Positions 23,822 through 33,417 of a stretch of 35,843 nucleotides of DNA are shown here, piece by piece. The position numbers and the translations under genes were made by a program. The stretch lies in the NCBI GenBank assembly GCA_017881055.1, contig JADGRF010000090.1:1-35843 (forward strand). The letters run 5' to 3'. The stretch comes from Sandaracinaceae bacterium (lineage in GTDB: Bacteria > Myxococcota_A > Polyangia > Polyangiales > JAFGIB01). Positions within the stretch are counted from its first letter, which is position 1; each line of letters opens with the position of its first letter. The notes under the pieces were generated by a model. That model was not told the DNA's origin. It saw only the letters and a program-made list of their open reading frames with translations, and did no database searches.

Positions 23822-24618
23822 CGCGCTCAGCCTTGCCAATCGGTGTGTGGATCGCGGGCGTGTTCCTGGCCCTGGCAGTGCTCGGGCCGTGGCTGGCACC
23901 GTATTCACCGCGCACGATCGACCTCGCGCACGAATACGAGACCCCGAGCCTGCGGCACCTGCTCGGCACCACGGACAACGGCGTCGACATTCTCAGCATG
24001 CTGCTGCACGGCGCGCGCTTGGCGGGCATCGTGGCGATCACGGTGGTGCTCGGCTCGCTGGCGATCGGCACCTTGCTCGGCACACTCGCGGGCTATCGCG
24101 GCGGCCGCAGCGATCACGTGATCAGCGGCGTGTGCGATCTGGTGCAAGCGTTTCCTTCGCTGGTGCTGAACGTGGCGGTGCTCGCGCTCGTGGCGCGGCC
24201 CGGGCTTCTGCACTTGGTGCTCGCGCTGCTCGTCAACGGCTGGGTGCTGTTCGCGCGCATCGCACGCGCGCAGGCGCTCGTGCTGCGCCAAGCTGAATTC
24301 GTACAAGCGGCGCGCGCGCTCGGCTACTCCGAGGCGCGCATCGTGACGCGTCACGTGATGCCGAGCCTGATGGGGCCCCTGGTCGTGCAGGCCAGCGCCG
24401 CTCTCGGCAGCACGGTGCTCGCGGAGTCCACGCTGTCGTTTCTCGGCCTCGGGCCCGGCGCGAGCGCGTCGTTCGGTGCGCTCTTGGACCAAGGGAGCTC
24501 CGTGCTGCTGCGGTTTCCGCATGTTGCGTTGATTGCCGGCAGCGCCATCGCGCTCACCGTGTACGGGTGCCACCGCACGGGCGACTACCTGCGCGATCGT
24601 CTGGATCCGCGCTCGTAG
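23818..24618 (+). CDS. ABC transporter permease, DppC/OppC type
   Basis: 266 residues, shorter at the N-terminus than many DppC proteins, with about five to six hydrophobic segments. It has the family's TDNGVDILSMLLHGAR (TDxxGRD-like) entry motif, in which the usual GRD reads GVD. The EAA loop is EFVQAARALGYSEARIVTRH with VMPSLMGPLVVQAS, and the end motif LAESTLSFLGLGP followed by FGALLDQG is typical. It pairs with the DppB-like protein directly upstream (4-nt overlap). It ends 5 bp from the stop of the convergent YfhO-like gene, leaving no space for ATPase genes downstream; these must be supplied from elsewhere. Confidence 0.93.
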   Translation: MTRSALPIGVWIAGVFLALAVLGPWLAPYSPRTIDLAHEYETPSLRHLLGTTDNGVDILSMLLHGARLAGIVAITVVLGSLAIGTLLGTLAGYRGGRSDHVISGVCDLVQAFPSLVLNVAVLALVARPGLLHLVLALLVNGWVLFARIARAQALVLRQAEFVQAARALGYSEARIVTRHVMPSLMGPLVVQASAALGSTVLAESTLSFLGLGPGASASFGALLDQGSSVLLRFPHVALIAGSAIALTVYGCHRTGDYLRDRLDPRS

Positions 24619-24623
24619 TGCCG

Positions 24624-26918
24624 TCAGAAAATGCTCGTCTTACGCTCGCGCGTCAGCTGAAACAGCGACCCTAGCAGCAGACACAGCAGCGCACCGCCGG
24701 CTGCCGCGCTCATGGCGGCGCCGCGCGCATGGGCCAACGAGCGGTAGCTGAAGACGACGCGATGGTTGCCCGGGGAGAGGCGTACGGCGCGCACCGAGAG
24801 ATTCGCGCGGTAGATGGTTGCGGGCTGCTCGTCCACGCGCGCGGTCCAGCCGGTGAGAAAGGTATCGCCGAGAACGAGAAAGCCGCCTGCAGGCGCCTGG
24901 ACGTGCAGCTCGAGCTCGATCTCGTCGTCGCGCGTGAGCTGCACGGCGCCTCGTTCTGCCGCGGATGGCGGCGGGCCGTCTGGGCTCGCGAGGCTGGCAG
25001 GTGCGTCGCTGAGCACGACCAGCGCGTCGGGATCGAACGTGGGTTCGAGCAGCGTCGCGATTGCGGCATCCGTGCTTTGCGCGACCTTCGCGCGTGGCAC
25101 CACGCGCACGCGCGCGCTGTCCGCTACGCGATACAAACGCGCGTCGTGACCTGCGGCCGCCGGGAAGCGCAGCGCGGGCTCGAGGGCCGGAATGGCGAAA
25201 GGCGAGATCACGTGCGTCACGCCGTAGGTGCGCATCAGCGTCACGAAGGCGGGCTTGGTCTGCATGATCCGCTGCACGATGTTCGGCTGGATGGTGCGGT
25301 ACACGAGCAAGCTGCCCCGGCTGTGATCGCCCCAGACATCGACCCGCCAGCGTGGGCCGAGGCCGGCGTAGCAATCCGCGGTCGCGACGTTCCAGTAGAC
25401 ATTCGAGTTCGGTTGCACGAGGTCGCGCATCGCAAAGTACGGCGCGAGCTTCTCCCAGCCGTTGGCGGCGAAGTACGCGCTGCGATGAAAATCCATGTGG
25501 AACGGCGTGAACACGCGCTGCACACCGGGCTCGCGTTGCAGCGCCTGAACGATGTCGGGCGGCTCGAGCCATTCTCGCGCGGGCACCATCGGGTTCTGCC
25601 GCGTTTGGTTCGCGAACAGATCGAGCTCGGTGCCGAGGCCGATCGCGAAGATCAGCAGCGGCAGCACACGCGCGAGCTGCAGGCGTGCGAAGAGCGGCAC
25701 GAAATCCCGTTCGAGGCTAGACAGCCCGAGCGCCGCCAGCACGCACAGGCACAGCTCGACCACGATCAAGATGCGCGTCGGGAAGCGGAACAGCTTGAAG
25801 CCCGGCAGCAGCTCGAAGGCCAGTCGAAACAGCGGCGTGGCGGGGCCGAGCACGAGCAAGTACGAGACGACGCCGAGCAGCGCGAAGAAGCGCACGTGGC
25901 GATCGCGGGCTTGCCGCACGACGGCGTAGCCCGCGAGTAGAAACGTAGCGACGCCGACGTAGCCGTAGTCTTCCCAGAACAGCGAGTGATTGCCCGTGTA
26001 CGTGCCGTCGGAGATATCGCCGTTCGCGTACGGGAGTAGAAACATCAGTGCGTCGCGCGGCCAATAGTGGAGCTGGGTGGCCCAGGCGAAGCCGTTGCCC
26101 GAGGCGCGATCGGAGGACGTGCCGAGCTCGAACAGCGGTAAGAGCGTGACCGCCGCGGCGGCGCTAGCCAGCAGCACCACGCACGCTGCCGCCATCAGCG
26201 GCAGGACCACGTCGGGCAGCAGGCGCCGCGTCCTGGCTGCGGTCGGTACGTTCGCGCTCACGCAGTGCAAGGCGAACGCGCCGTAGGCGAGCCCGCAGAT
26301 GTACGCGGACTGGGGAAACCCCATCAGCGCTTGCTCGGCGAAGACGAGCCCGAAGAGCGCGAGCTTCTGCGTGCGGCGCGCGAGCGAGGCTGAGCGCTCG
26401 GAGAGCGCGGCATCGAGTAGCACGAAGCCGAGCGGCAGCCACACGACCGTGCCGATGATCGCGAGGTGCTTGAGTTGCGTGACGAGGTAGCCCGATACCG
26501 CGAACGCGATGCCGCACAGCACAGCGCCCGGTCGCCCCGCGCCCATGCGCCGTGCGAGCGAATAGCTGCCGTGCGCGGCGACCGAGAGCAAGATCAGCAC
26601 GAACGCGTCGAGCGCGGCTGCGGGTGAGAGCAGGCTGAAGAGCGCGAGCGAGAGCGGTTCCTCACCGCCGAACATGGGCGTGCCCGAGCAGAGCTGACTG
26701 GTCCAGCTGTGCAGGGTGCCGTAGGCGCGCATGGACGCGCCGGCGAGCACGTGTCCGGGCAGCTCGCCGTTCCAGATGTCGGAGGTGAAGCCGTCGTCGG
26801 TGACGTACAGGACTTGGAAGGTGAGCAGGGGCCAGAACGGCAGGAGCGAGCCGAGCGTGAGCAGAGCGCGCGCTAGCAGCTCGCGGCATTGCGGATGGGG
26901 CTCGCTGCGCGTGGTCAT
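24624..26918 (-). CDS. YfhO-like GT-C superfamily membrane protein
   Basis: 764 residues with about 12 hydrophobic segments between 15 and 480, an extracytoplasmic region (about 480-730) and a final helix. The layout and the C-terminal signature LGDTFLTGWTARVDEQPATI with ANLSVRAVRLSPGNHRVVF match the YfhO family, whose Bacillus/Listeria members act in glycosylation of lipoteichoic acids or proteins. An acidic first-loop segment (YVTDDGFTSDIWNG) and FGGEEPLSLALFS fit GT-C catalytic topology. It would use a polyprenyl-phosphate-linked sugar on the periplasmic side; the acceptor is unknown. It is divergent from the next membrane protein gene across 95 bp, and convergent with the permease pair (5 bp). 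Confidence 0.8.
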   Translation of the reverse strand: MTTRSEPHPQCRELLARALLTLGSLLPFWPLLTFQVLYVTDDGFTSDIWNGELPGHVLAGASMRAYGTLHSWTSQLCSGTPMFGGEEPLSLALFSLLSPAAALDAFVLILLSVAAHGSYSLARRMGAGRPGAVLCGIAFAVSGYLVTQLKHLAIIGTVVWLPLGFVLLDAALSERSASLARRTQKLALFGLVFAEQALMGFPQSAYICGLAYGAFALHCVSANVPTAARTRRLLPDVVLPLMAAACVVLLASAAAAVTLLPLFELGTSSDRASGNGFAWATQLHYWPRDALMFLLPYANGDISDGTYTGNHSLFWEDYGYVGVATFLLAGYAVVRQARDRHVRFFALLGVVSYLLVLGPATPLFRLAFELLPGFKLFRFPTRILIVVELCLCVLAALGLSSLERDFVPLFARLQLARVLPLLIFAIGLGTELDLFANQTRQNPMVPAREWLEPPDIVQALQREPGVQRVFTPFHMDFHRSAYFAANGWEKLAPYFAMRDLVQPNSNVYWNVATADCYAGLGPRWRVDVWGDHSRGSLLVYRTIQPNIVQRIMQTKPAFVTLMRTYGVTHVISPFAIPALEPALRFPAAAGHDARLYRVADSARVRVVPRAKVAQSTDAAIATLLEPTFDPDALVVLSDAPASLASPDGPPPSAAERGAVQLTRDDEIELELHVQAPAGGFLVLGDTFLTGWTARVDEQPATIYRANLSVRAVRLSPGNHRVVFSYRSLAHARGAAMSAAAGGALLCLLLGSLFQLTRERKTSIF

Positions 26919-27013
26919 GCGGCGTGTCGTGCGCGATCAAAACATGATCGGGATCCGCGCGCAATGCCGGGAAACCACGCACGCGGCGACCGCTTGTCAT
27001 ACACTGACCACGC

Positions 27014-29065
27014 ATGACTCGTGCGCCGATGAACGCCTCCGAAGCGCTTCTGTTGCGCGCGCTCTATGTCATCGCGGCGTGCTCGCTCGCGTTCGCGGGC
27101 TACTTCCCGATCAACAACCCCGACACCTTCGGACATCTCGCCCAGGGCCGCCAGATCGTCGCGCTCGGACACGTCCCGCTCTACGACGGCTTCTCGTTCT
27201 TTCGCGACACGCCGCAGCTCTGGCGTAACTACGAGTGGCTGAGCGATCTGATCACGTACCGTGTGTACGCGCTCGGTGGCGCCGACGCGCTCTTGTTCAT
27301 GAAGTGCCTGGCACTGGCGCTGACGGCGTGCCTGCTGATGCGTCTGGCGGAGCTGCTGGCTGGCGCGCGCGCCGCGATGCTCACGTGCCTCGTGATCGTA
27401 TGTGCGATCCCAGCCGCGCGCTTTCGCCTGACCGAGCGCCCGCACCTGCTCACGCTGCCGCTCGCCACGCTGTATTTTCTGGGCTTTTCGTACCTGCTGC
27501 GCGGCTTCGGACGAGCGCGGCGCGCGGTCGACGCCGCGTGGATCGTCGCGCTCGCGCTCTTGCACTTGGCCTGGGTGAACCTGCACGGCTCGCACTTGCT
27601 CGGGCTGGCGATCACGTCGGTGTATTGCGTGATCGGCTTTGTCGATCGCGGTGCGCGCTGGAAGCTGTTGCTCGTGCTTGGGCTGCAGCTCGTGGCGTCG
27701 TGCATCTCGCCGTACGGCCCTGCGATCTTGGTCGACGCGATCGCGCACGTGGCCAACCCGGTGTATCGCGAGCTGGTCACGGAGTGGGAGCCCTGGCAGC
27801 CGACGGACCCCGAGTGGCTGTTCGTGTCGCCGCTCCTGCACTCGCTCGTGCTGGTGCTGTGCGTGCCGTTTCTGATGCGCACGAGCGTGCTGACGCGCGC
27901 GCTGTTCGCGAGCGCGTGCGTGCTGGGCCTCGCTAGCTTTCGCTCGATCCGCTTCGTGGGTGACTATTTGCTGCTGAGCGCGCCCGTGATCGGGATCGGT
28001 CTTGCGGGGCAGTTTTCCACGCGCCTGTCCGCTCTGTCCGTGCCGAAGCTCGCGACTGTGCTCGGCGTGCCGCTCGCGCTGTGCGCGCCGCTCGTGCCCT
28101 GGGCTGCAGCGCGCTTGCCACCCTACTTACCGCCGGGGCACGGCGAGACGACCGTGCGGCTACCGGTGGCCGCGGGGCACTGGCTCGAACGCAACGCCCC
28201 AGCACCGCGCGTGTTCGCTGCCATCGAAGACTCTTGGTACCTGATGTTCGCGGCGCCGCGCGCGCGCTTCCTCGTGGATGGGCGCGTGCCTTTCTACGGT
28301 CCCGAGCACTTGAAGTTCGTGCGTCGTGCGTTCGAGCAGCATGACGTGTTGCTCAGCACGCTCGATCGCTACCGCATCGACACCGTCGTCGTGCGGCACA
28401 CGTACCGCGCGCAGCGCCCGCTGTTTCAGACCATGAGCACGCTGCCGGGCTGGAGCCTCGTCAGCGTGGAGGATCGCTACGCGACGTTCGTGCGCAGCGA
28501 CGGTGTGCTGCTCGACGGCTCGCCCCCGCGCGCGCTCGCGCTCTTGCCCAGCTACGAGCACGACTGGCTCGTGAACACCGACACGGCGCAGGAGCAGGCG
28601 ATCCTGAGCGAGCTGCAGCGCTTGCCCGACGAAGAAGCCAGTCGCGGCTACCGCGGCTTCGTGCGCGCGATGCTCGCGCTCAAGCCCTTGATGCGGCCGG
28701 GCCACGACAACGGGCTCGCCGCACCGCGCGATGCGGCGCAAGTCGCGACGCTGCGCAGCGCCCAGAAGGAGCTGGCGCGCGCGAGTCAGGGCGCCGACGG
28801 CGTGCCATTCGTCGATGCGTACCATGCGCTGGTTTCTACGCTGCTGTGCGACTTCGAGGCTGCGGACGGCGCGCTCGCGCGTGCTCGCCGCGAAGGTGAG
28901 TCGCGCGAGACACTGCTCGGTGCGCAGGAGCTCTTGCTGCGTCGCGGCGAAGCGGCCTCGGTGCAGAGCTTGCTGGAGCAAGCCATGCTGCAGCCGCAGG
29001 CCGCGGGTGACGGCTGGCTTGCCGCGCTGCACGACGAGCTGACGCACAAGCCCGCCTGTCCGTAG
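27014..29065 (+). CDS. Large polytopic membrane protein, GT-C-like
   Basis: 683 residues. About ten hydrophobic segments occupy 10-370; the remainder is a soluble, mostly helical region. The first periplasmic loop has an acidic/aromatic motif (INNPDTFGHLAQGRQI, then DGFSFFRDTPQLWRNYEWLS) and the third has RLTERPHLLTLPL. These are typical of uncharacterised GT-C-like proteins of Myxococcota and Planctomycetota. A soluble segment with APRARFLVDGRVPFYGPEHL and later VVVRHTYRAQRPLF resembles the post-membrane region of those proteins. A TPR-like tail ends the protein (about 560-675). I do not recognise a named family. Divergence from the YfhO-like gene suggests a joint role in envelope glycan assembly. 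ATG 27014 was chosen; ATG 27029 is possible. Confidence 0.75.
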   Translation: MTRAPMNASEALLLRALYVIAACSLAFAGYFPINNPDTFGHLAQGRQIVALGHVPLYDGFSFFRDTPQLWRNYEWLSDLITYRVYALGGADALLFMKCLALALTACLLMRLAELLAGARAAMLTCLVIVCAIPAARFRLTERPHLLTLPLATLYFLGFSYLLRGFGRARRAVDAAWIVALALLHLAWVNLHGSHLLGLAITSVYCVIGFVDRGARWKLLLVLGLQLVASCISPYGPAILVDAIAHVANPVYRELVTEWEPWQPTDPEWLFVSPLLHSLVLVLCVPFLMRTSVLTRALFASACVLGLASFRSIRFVGDYLLLSAPVIGIGLAGQFSTRLSALSVPKLATVLGVPLALCAPLVPWAAARLPPYLPPGHGETTVRLPVAAGHWLERNAPAPRVFAAIEDSWYLMFAAPRARFLVDGRVPFYGPEHLKFVRRAFEQHDVLLSTLDRYRIDTVVVRHTYRAQRPLFQTMSTLPGWSLVSVEDRYATFVRSDGVLLDGSPPRALALLPSYEHDWLVNTDTAQEQAILSELQRLPDEEASRGYRGFVRAMLALKPLMRPGHDNGLAAPRDAAQVATLRSAQKELARASQGADGVPFVDAYHALVSTLLCDFEAADGALARARREGESRETLLGAQELLLRRGEAASVQSLLEQAMLQPQAAGDGWLAALHDELTHKPACP

Positions 29066-29145
29066 CGGATCTCCTCGAGCGTCGCGCGTTTGGCTCCCGC
29101 GCCGGCTTGACGCCGCGCGGGTGAGGCTGCAAGCGTTGCTGCGCC

Positions 29146-31299
29146 ATGAGCACGCCCTTCAAGCTCCACAGTGACTTCAAACCGGCGGGCGATCAGCCCA
29201 AGGCGATCGAGGAGCTCACTGCGGGCCTCTTGCGCGGTGACCGGCATCAGACTCTGCTCGGCATCACGGGCAGCGGCAAGACCTTCACGATCGCCAACGT
29301 GATCGCGCGCTTGAACCGGCCGTGCTTGATCATGGCGCCAAACAAGACGCTGGCTGCGCAGCTGTATGGCGAGATGCGCGATCTGTTCCCCGACAACGCG
29401 GTCGAGTACTTCGTCAGCTACTACGACTACTACCAACCCGAGGCGTACATCCCGACCAGCGACACGTTCATCGAGAAGGACTCGATCATGAACGAGAAGA
29501 TCGATCGCATGCGCCACAGCGCCACGCGCTCGCTCTTGTCGCGGCACGACGTGATCATCGTGGCCAGCGTGTCGTGCATCTACGGCATCGGCTCGGCCGA
29601 GTGGTACGACCACATGACGATCCGCCTGGAGCGCGGTCAAGGCGAGGTTGGTGGCATACCCGCGAAACAGCCTTCGGCTTTTCGCGGAATTCGCCGCGAC
29701 GAGCTCTTGCGGCGCTTGGTCGACATTCAGTACGAGCGCAACGACGTCGACTTTCACCGCGGCACGTTCCGCGTGCGCGGTGACGTGATCGAAGTCTTTC
29801 CCGCCTACGAGGACGACCGTGCCGTGCGCATCGAGTACTGGGGCGACGAGATCGACAAGATCAGCGAGATCGACCCGCTGCGCGGCAAGGTGCTGCGCGA
29901 GCTGGACCACTACGGCATCTACCCCGGCTCGCACTACGTCACACCCGAGCAGCAGCGCCGCGCGGCCACGACCACGATCCGCGCCGAGCTGCAGGAGCGG
30001 CTCGCGCAGCTGGAAACTGAAGGCAAGCTGCTCGAGCGCCAGCGCCTGGAACAGCGCTGCAACTACGATCTCGAGATGCTGGAGCAGATGGGTTTCTGCT
30101 ACGGCATCGAGAATTATTCGCGGCACTTGTCCGGGCGCAAAGCGGGCGAGCCGCCACCGTGCCTGATCGACTACATGCCCAAGGACTACTTCTTGGTGAT
30201 GGACGAGTCGCACCAGAGCGTGCCGCAGGTGGCGTCTATGTACCGCGGCGACCGCTCGCGCAAGGAGACGCTCGTCGAGCACGGCTTTCGCTTGCCGAGC
30301 GCGCTCGACAACCGTCCGCTCAAGTTCGAAGAGTTCGAGCCGAAGATTCCGCAGGTCATCTACGTGAGCGCGACCCCGGCCGAGTACGAGCTGCAGAAGT
30401 GTCAGGGCGTGGTCGTGGAGCAGGTCGTGCGCCCTACGGGCCTGCTCGAGCCGGTCGTGCACGTGCGCCCGGTCGGCAACCAAGTGGATGATCTGTACGG
30501 CGAGATCAAGAAGCGCACCGAGCGGAAGGAGCGTGTGCTCGTCACCACGCTGACCAAGCGCATGGCCGAGGATCTCACCGAGTACTTCGGTGAGCTCGAC
30601 GTGCGTTGCCGTTATCTACACAGCGACGTGGACACGCTCGAGCGCGTGAACCTGCTGCGCGATCTGCGCCGCGGCGAGTACGACGTATTGGTTGGCATCA
30701 ACCTGCTGCGTGAGGGCTTGGACATTCCCGAGGTGTCGCTCGTCGCGATCTTGGACGCCGACAAAGAAGGCTTTCTGCGCTCGGCGCGCTCGTTGATTCA
30801 GACCATGGGCCGCGCGGCGCGCAACGTGCGCGGCGAGGTGATCATGTATGCCGATCGCATGACGGCTGCCATGACGCAGGCGATTGGCGAGACCGAGCGT
30901 CGTCGCGAGCGCCAGAAGGTCTACAACATCACGCACGGCATCACGCCGGAGACGGTGATCAAGGCGATTCGCGACATGCTCCCGGAAGCCGGCGCTGGCG
31001 ACTACGTGACGATTCCCATCTTGAAGCCGGGCGAGGCGAGCGACACCACGGAGAAGATGGTCGAGGAGATGCGCGCGGAGATGCTGCTCTTGGCCGAGCA
31101 GCTCGAGTTCGAAGAGGCGGCGCGCATGCGCGACAAGATTCGCGAGCTCGAGCAGGAGGGCTTCGGCGGCGCGAGCAGCAAGTCGGCCAAGTCGCTCGAG
31201 TCGTCGGGGTCGTCGGGGTCGTCGGGCCCGGCACGAGCGAGCGCTCGTGGTGGCAGTGGCACACCTGGCACACCCGCAAAACGCGGTCGGCGCAAATGA
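29146..31299 (+). CDS. uvrB: UvrABC excision nuclease subunit B
   Basis: Damage-verifying helicase-like subunit of nucleotide excision repair; it takes damaged DNA from UvrA and recruits UvrC. It has 717 residues: E. coli-size UvrB plus a tail. It shows Walker A TGSGKT (41-46), the beta-hairpin [12 protein letters not shown] (92-103), the DEAD-type box DESH (353-356), the helicase motifs [13 protein letters not shown] and [21 protein letters not shown], and motif [11 protein letters not shown]. The UVR domain that binds UvrC lies at about 642-669 ([20 protein letters not shown]). After it come about 45 residues rich in Ser, Gly and Ala, ending in KRGRRK. It stands alone; no LexA box was recognised in the 80-bp upstream gap. 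Confidence 0.97.
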   Translation: MSTPFKLHSDFKPAGDQPKAIEELTAGLLRGDRHQTLLGITGSGKTFTIANVIARLNRPCLIMAPNKTLAAQLYGEMRDLFPDNAVEYFVSYYDYYQPEAYIPTSDTFIEKDSIMNEKIDRMRHSATRSLLSRHDVIIVASVSCIYGIGSAEWYDHMTIRLERGQGEVGGIPAKQPSAFRGIRRDELLRRLVDIQYERNDVDFHRGTFRVRGDVIEVFPAYEDDRAVRIEYWGDEIDKISEIDPLRGKVLRELDHYGIYPGSHYVTPEQQRRAATTTIRAELQERLAQLETEGKLLERQRLEQRCNYDLEMLEQMGFCYGIENYSRHLSGRKAGEPPPCLIDYMPKDYFLVMDESHQSVPQVASMYRGDRSRKETLVEHGFRLPSALDNRPLKFEEFEPKIPQVIYVSATPAEYELQKCQGVVVEQVVRPTGLLEPVVHVRPVGNQVDDLYGEIKKRTERKERVLVTTLTKRMAEDLTEYFGELDVRCRYLHSDVDTLERVNLLRDLRRGEYDVLVGINLLREGLDIPEVSLVAILDADKEGFLRSARSLIQTMGRAARNVRGEVIMYADRMTAAMTQAIGETERRRERQKVYNITHGITPETVIKAIRDMLPEAGAGDYVTIPILKPGEASDTTEKMVEEMRAEMLLLAEQLEFEEAARMRDKIRELEQEGFGGASSKSAKSLESSGSSGSSGPARASARGGSGTPGTPAKRGRRK
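31201..31227 (+). repeat. Three tandem 9-bp units in the uvrB tail
   Basis: TCGTCGGGG is repeated twice exactly and a third time with one change (final C). It encodes Ser-Ser-Gly units in the low-complexity end of UvrB. In-frame gain or loss of units would only change linker length. Confidence 0.8.
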
Positions 31300-31374
31300 A
31301 GCGAGTGCTCGCGCTTCGGTTTGAACAGGAATCCGGCGTTGCGCGGGTGCCCCTAGCGTTCTAGCCTGGAAACG

Positions 31375-33186
31375 ATGGGCCCATCGTCGAAGGCGCTCAC
31401 GGTAGTTGCCATCGTGTGCGCGTGCGTGGCTGCGCTGCTGCGTGCAGGTGCTGCGCATGCGGACGACCAGCCGCATGCGATCGTCGAGCTGCACTTCACA
31501 CCTACGGGCTACGCGCAGGTAGCGCTGTGGATCGAAGACGCGGCGGGCAATTTCCTCACGACGGTTGGCCTGACCGACGCGGTCGCACAGCGCGGCATCG
31601 GCAATCGCCCGGGTGCATCGCAGATGAACAGCGGCTTTCGTTGGCCGTACGGTCGGCGCGAAGGCGTGCTGCCAGTGTGGGCGCATCGTCGTGCCGCGGC
31701 GCCCGGTGCGAAGCTGTTTCGTCGCGTGATCTTCCAGGATCGCACGTACGAAGGTCTGGCGTCGCGCACCAGCAGCGCCGAAGCCTCGCGCGACAACTAC
31801 TTTTGTCTGTCGTTCGACAGCGCGCGCTCACGCAAGGACGCGCTCGACGCCGTCAGCTGCGCCAGCGTGTTCACCAGCGACAAGGGTCGCTTCATCACGC
31901 AGGCCGACGTCGACGAGCACTACAGCGAGCCCTACGAGAGTATGGACACGCATGTCGGCCGCTCCGAACCGCTGTCGTTGACCTCGCTGTATCCCGAGCG
32001 GCGCGACGTGAAGACCTGCGGTCCTTCGTGCTACGAGCACGCCGACGTGGCGAGCTACGACGCCGACGTACGCGCTGTCATGCCCGAGATCGACGCCGTC
32101 AGCATGGCCACGCCGAAGGGCGAAAAGGAGCAGCAGATCCTGTACTCGGTGCCGCTTGCGTGGCCCGCGGGTGACTACCGCGCGTGCCTCGAGATCAACG
32201 TCGAGGGTGACTACAACGCGAGCTGGGACGCGACCAGGTACCCCACGCCGCAGACGCCCCGCGAGCAGTGGGACTCCTGGGCGCTGAGCTACGGCTATCC
32301 GTATCGTGGTCAGCCCTCGGTCGTGTACTGCACGCCGTTCTCGCTCGGCATGGCCGGGCAGGTGGAGAGCAGCGCCGACGCAGCGCAAGGCAGCGTCGCC
32401 AGCTGGGACACCGCCGACCCCAGCTACGGCGCGCTCGGCTCGATGGACGGCATGACCGACGATCCGGTGAAGGCACCCGGCAGCGGCGCCGATCGCTTGC
32501 AGCTGAGCGAAGGCGGCTACCGCATGAAGGTGATCGTGAAGCCCGCGCTCGCCTGCATGCACGATCAGGCGCCGTCCTCGGTTCAAAAGTTGGAGCTGCG
32601 CACGTTCCCAAACAAGCTGCACGCCCACGAGTGGGGCTCGCTGTCGTTCGTGCCCGCGAATGACGACGTCGGCGTGTTCCGCTACGAGGTGCGTGTCTCG
32701 ACCGAGCCGATGGTCGATGACGCTACGTTCATGCGCGGCACGCCGGCCAAGAACGCATCGATCGCGGCCGAAGAGCTACGCGTGCCCACGACGGCTCCGT
32801 CCGGGGGCCACGTCCATGTCGACTTCGGCGGCCTGATCGCGCAGACGCACTACTACATCGGCGTGCGCGCGATCGACGGCTGTGCCCAGGCTGGCCCGCT
32901 GCAGGTCGCCGAGCTGACCACGCCCGCGCGCGTGTTCGCCACCGTCACTCCCTGCTTCGTGGCCACGGCGGCCTACGGTACCCCCTTTGCGAACGAGATC
33001 TCCGCGCTGCGCCGTTTTCGCGATCGGCACCTCTCGAGCAACGCACCGGGTCGCGCGTTCGTGGCGTTTTATGGCACGGTGGGCCCAAAACTTGCCGCCA
33101 TGATTCGCGGCGATGAACAATTGCGTGCGCTCGCGCGCGCGGCGCTTACTCCTTTCGTAGCGCTCGCACGCCTTAGTGCCGACTGA
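31375..33186 (+). CDS. Exported protein with fibronectin-III-like region and CFI-box C-terminal domain
   Basis: 603 residues. A signal peptide (VVAIVCACVAALLRAGAAHA) is followed by a beta-rich body. Its first part (about 25-110, IVELHFTPTGYAQVALWIED) and a later stretch (about 425-520, RYEVRVSTEPMVDDATF to HYYIGVRAIDGCAQAG) resemble fibronectin type III domains. At residue 527 begins CFVATAAYGTPFANEISALR with RFRDRHL after it, which fits the CFI-box C-terminal domain (consensus CFIATAAYGS) found on exported proteins of myxobacteria and others. The domain probably helps surface localisation, but its mechanism is unknown. No lyase or protease motif was seen. The gene is 9 bp ahead of the DUF4266 gene and belongs with it and the DUF3570 barrel in one run. 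ATG 31375 has GGAAA in front. Confidence 0.82.
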   Translation: MGPSSKALTVVAIVCACVAALLRAGAAHADDQPHAIVELHFTPTGYAQVALWIEDAAGNFLTTVGLTDAVAQRGIGNRPGASQMNSGFRWPYGRREGVLPVWAHRRAAAPGAKLFRRVIFQDRTYEGLASRTSSAEASRDNYFCLSFDSARSRKDALDAVSCASVFTSDKGRFITQADVDEHYSEPYESMDTHVGRSEPLSLTSLYPERRDVKTCGPSCYEHADVASYDADVRAVMPEIDAVSMATPKGEKEQQILYSVPLAWPAGDYRACLEINVEGDYNASWDATRYPTPQTPREQWDSWALSYGYPYRGQPSVVYCTPFSLGMAGQVESSADAAQGSVASWDTADPSYGALGSMDGMTDDPVKAPGSGADRLQLSEGGYRMKVIVKPALACMHDQAPSSVQKLELRTFPNKLHAHEWGSLSFVPANDDVGVFRYEVRVSTEPMVDDATFMRGTPAKNASIAAEELRVPTTAPSGGHVHVDFGGLIAQTHYYIGVRAIDGCAQAGPLQVAELTTPARVFATVTPCFVATAAYGTPFANEISALRRFRDRHLSSNAPGRAFVAFYGTVGPKLAAMIRGDEQLRALARAALTPFVALARLSAD

Positions 33187-33195
33187 GCCAAGACC

Positions 33196-33417
33196 ATGCG
33201 TTTTACCTCGACTGCGCTCTGCTTCGCGCTCTTCGTGCTTGCCGCTAATGGCTGCACGCACGTGAAGCCCTACGAGCGTGAGTACCTCACGCACGCCGGC
33301 ATGGATCGCAAGCGCGAGGCGTTCGCGGAAGAGTTCGAGGGCCACGTGCGCGACTCGCGCGAGGGCGCGATCGGCAACGGGGCGAGCAGCACAGGTGGTG
33401 GATGCGGCTGCAATTGA
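33196..33417 (+). CDS. DUF4266 mini-lipoprotein with GGGCGCN tail
   Basis: 73 residues. A lipoprotein-type signal (TALCFALFVLAANGC) has Cys20 as the likely acylated residue. The mature chain starts THVKPYEREYLTHAGM, the conserved DUF4266 block (VKPWERgxLa), continues with a charged helix and SREGAIGNGASS, and ends in the family-defining Gly/Cys tail GGGCGCN. DUF4266 proteins are almost always encoded beside a DUF3570 outer-membrane protein, as here, where the next gene overlaps by 16 nt. No function has been established to my knowledge; the paired terminal Cys suggest metal binding, disulfide formation or a modification site. It may act as a periplasmic-side partner of the barrel. Confidence 0.88.
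   Translation: MRFTSTALCFALFVLAANGCTHVKPYEREYLTHAGMDRKREAFAEEFEGHVRDSREGAIGNGASSTGGGCGCN

Noticed and set aside
29096-29121. CCCGCGC/GCGCGGG inverted repeat and TTGACG upstream of uvrB
   Set aside because: No -10 at 16-18 bp from TTGACG, and a 7-bp all-GC stem is weak evidence at this base composition.
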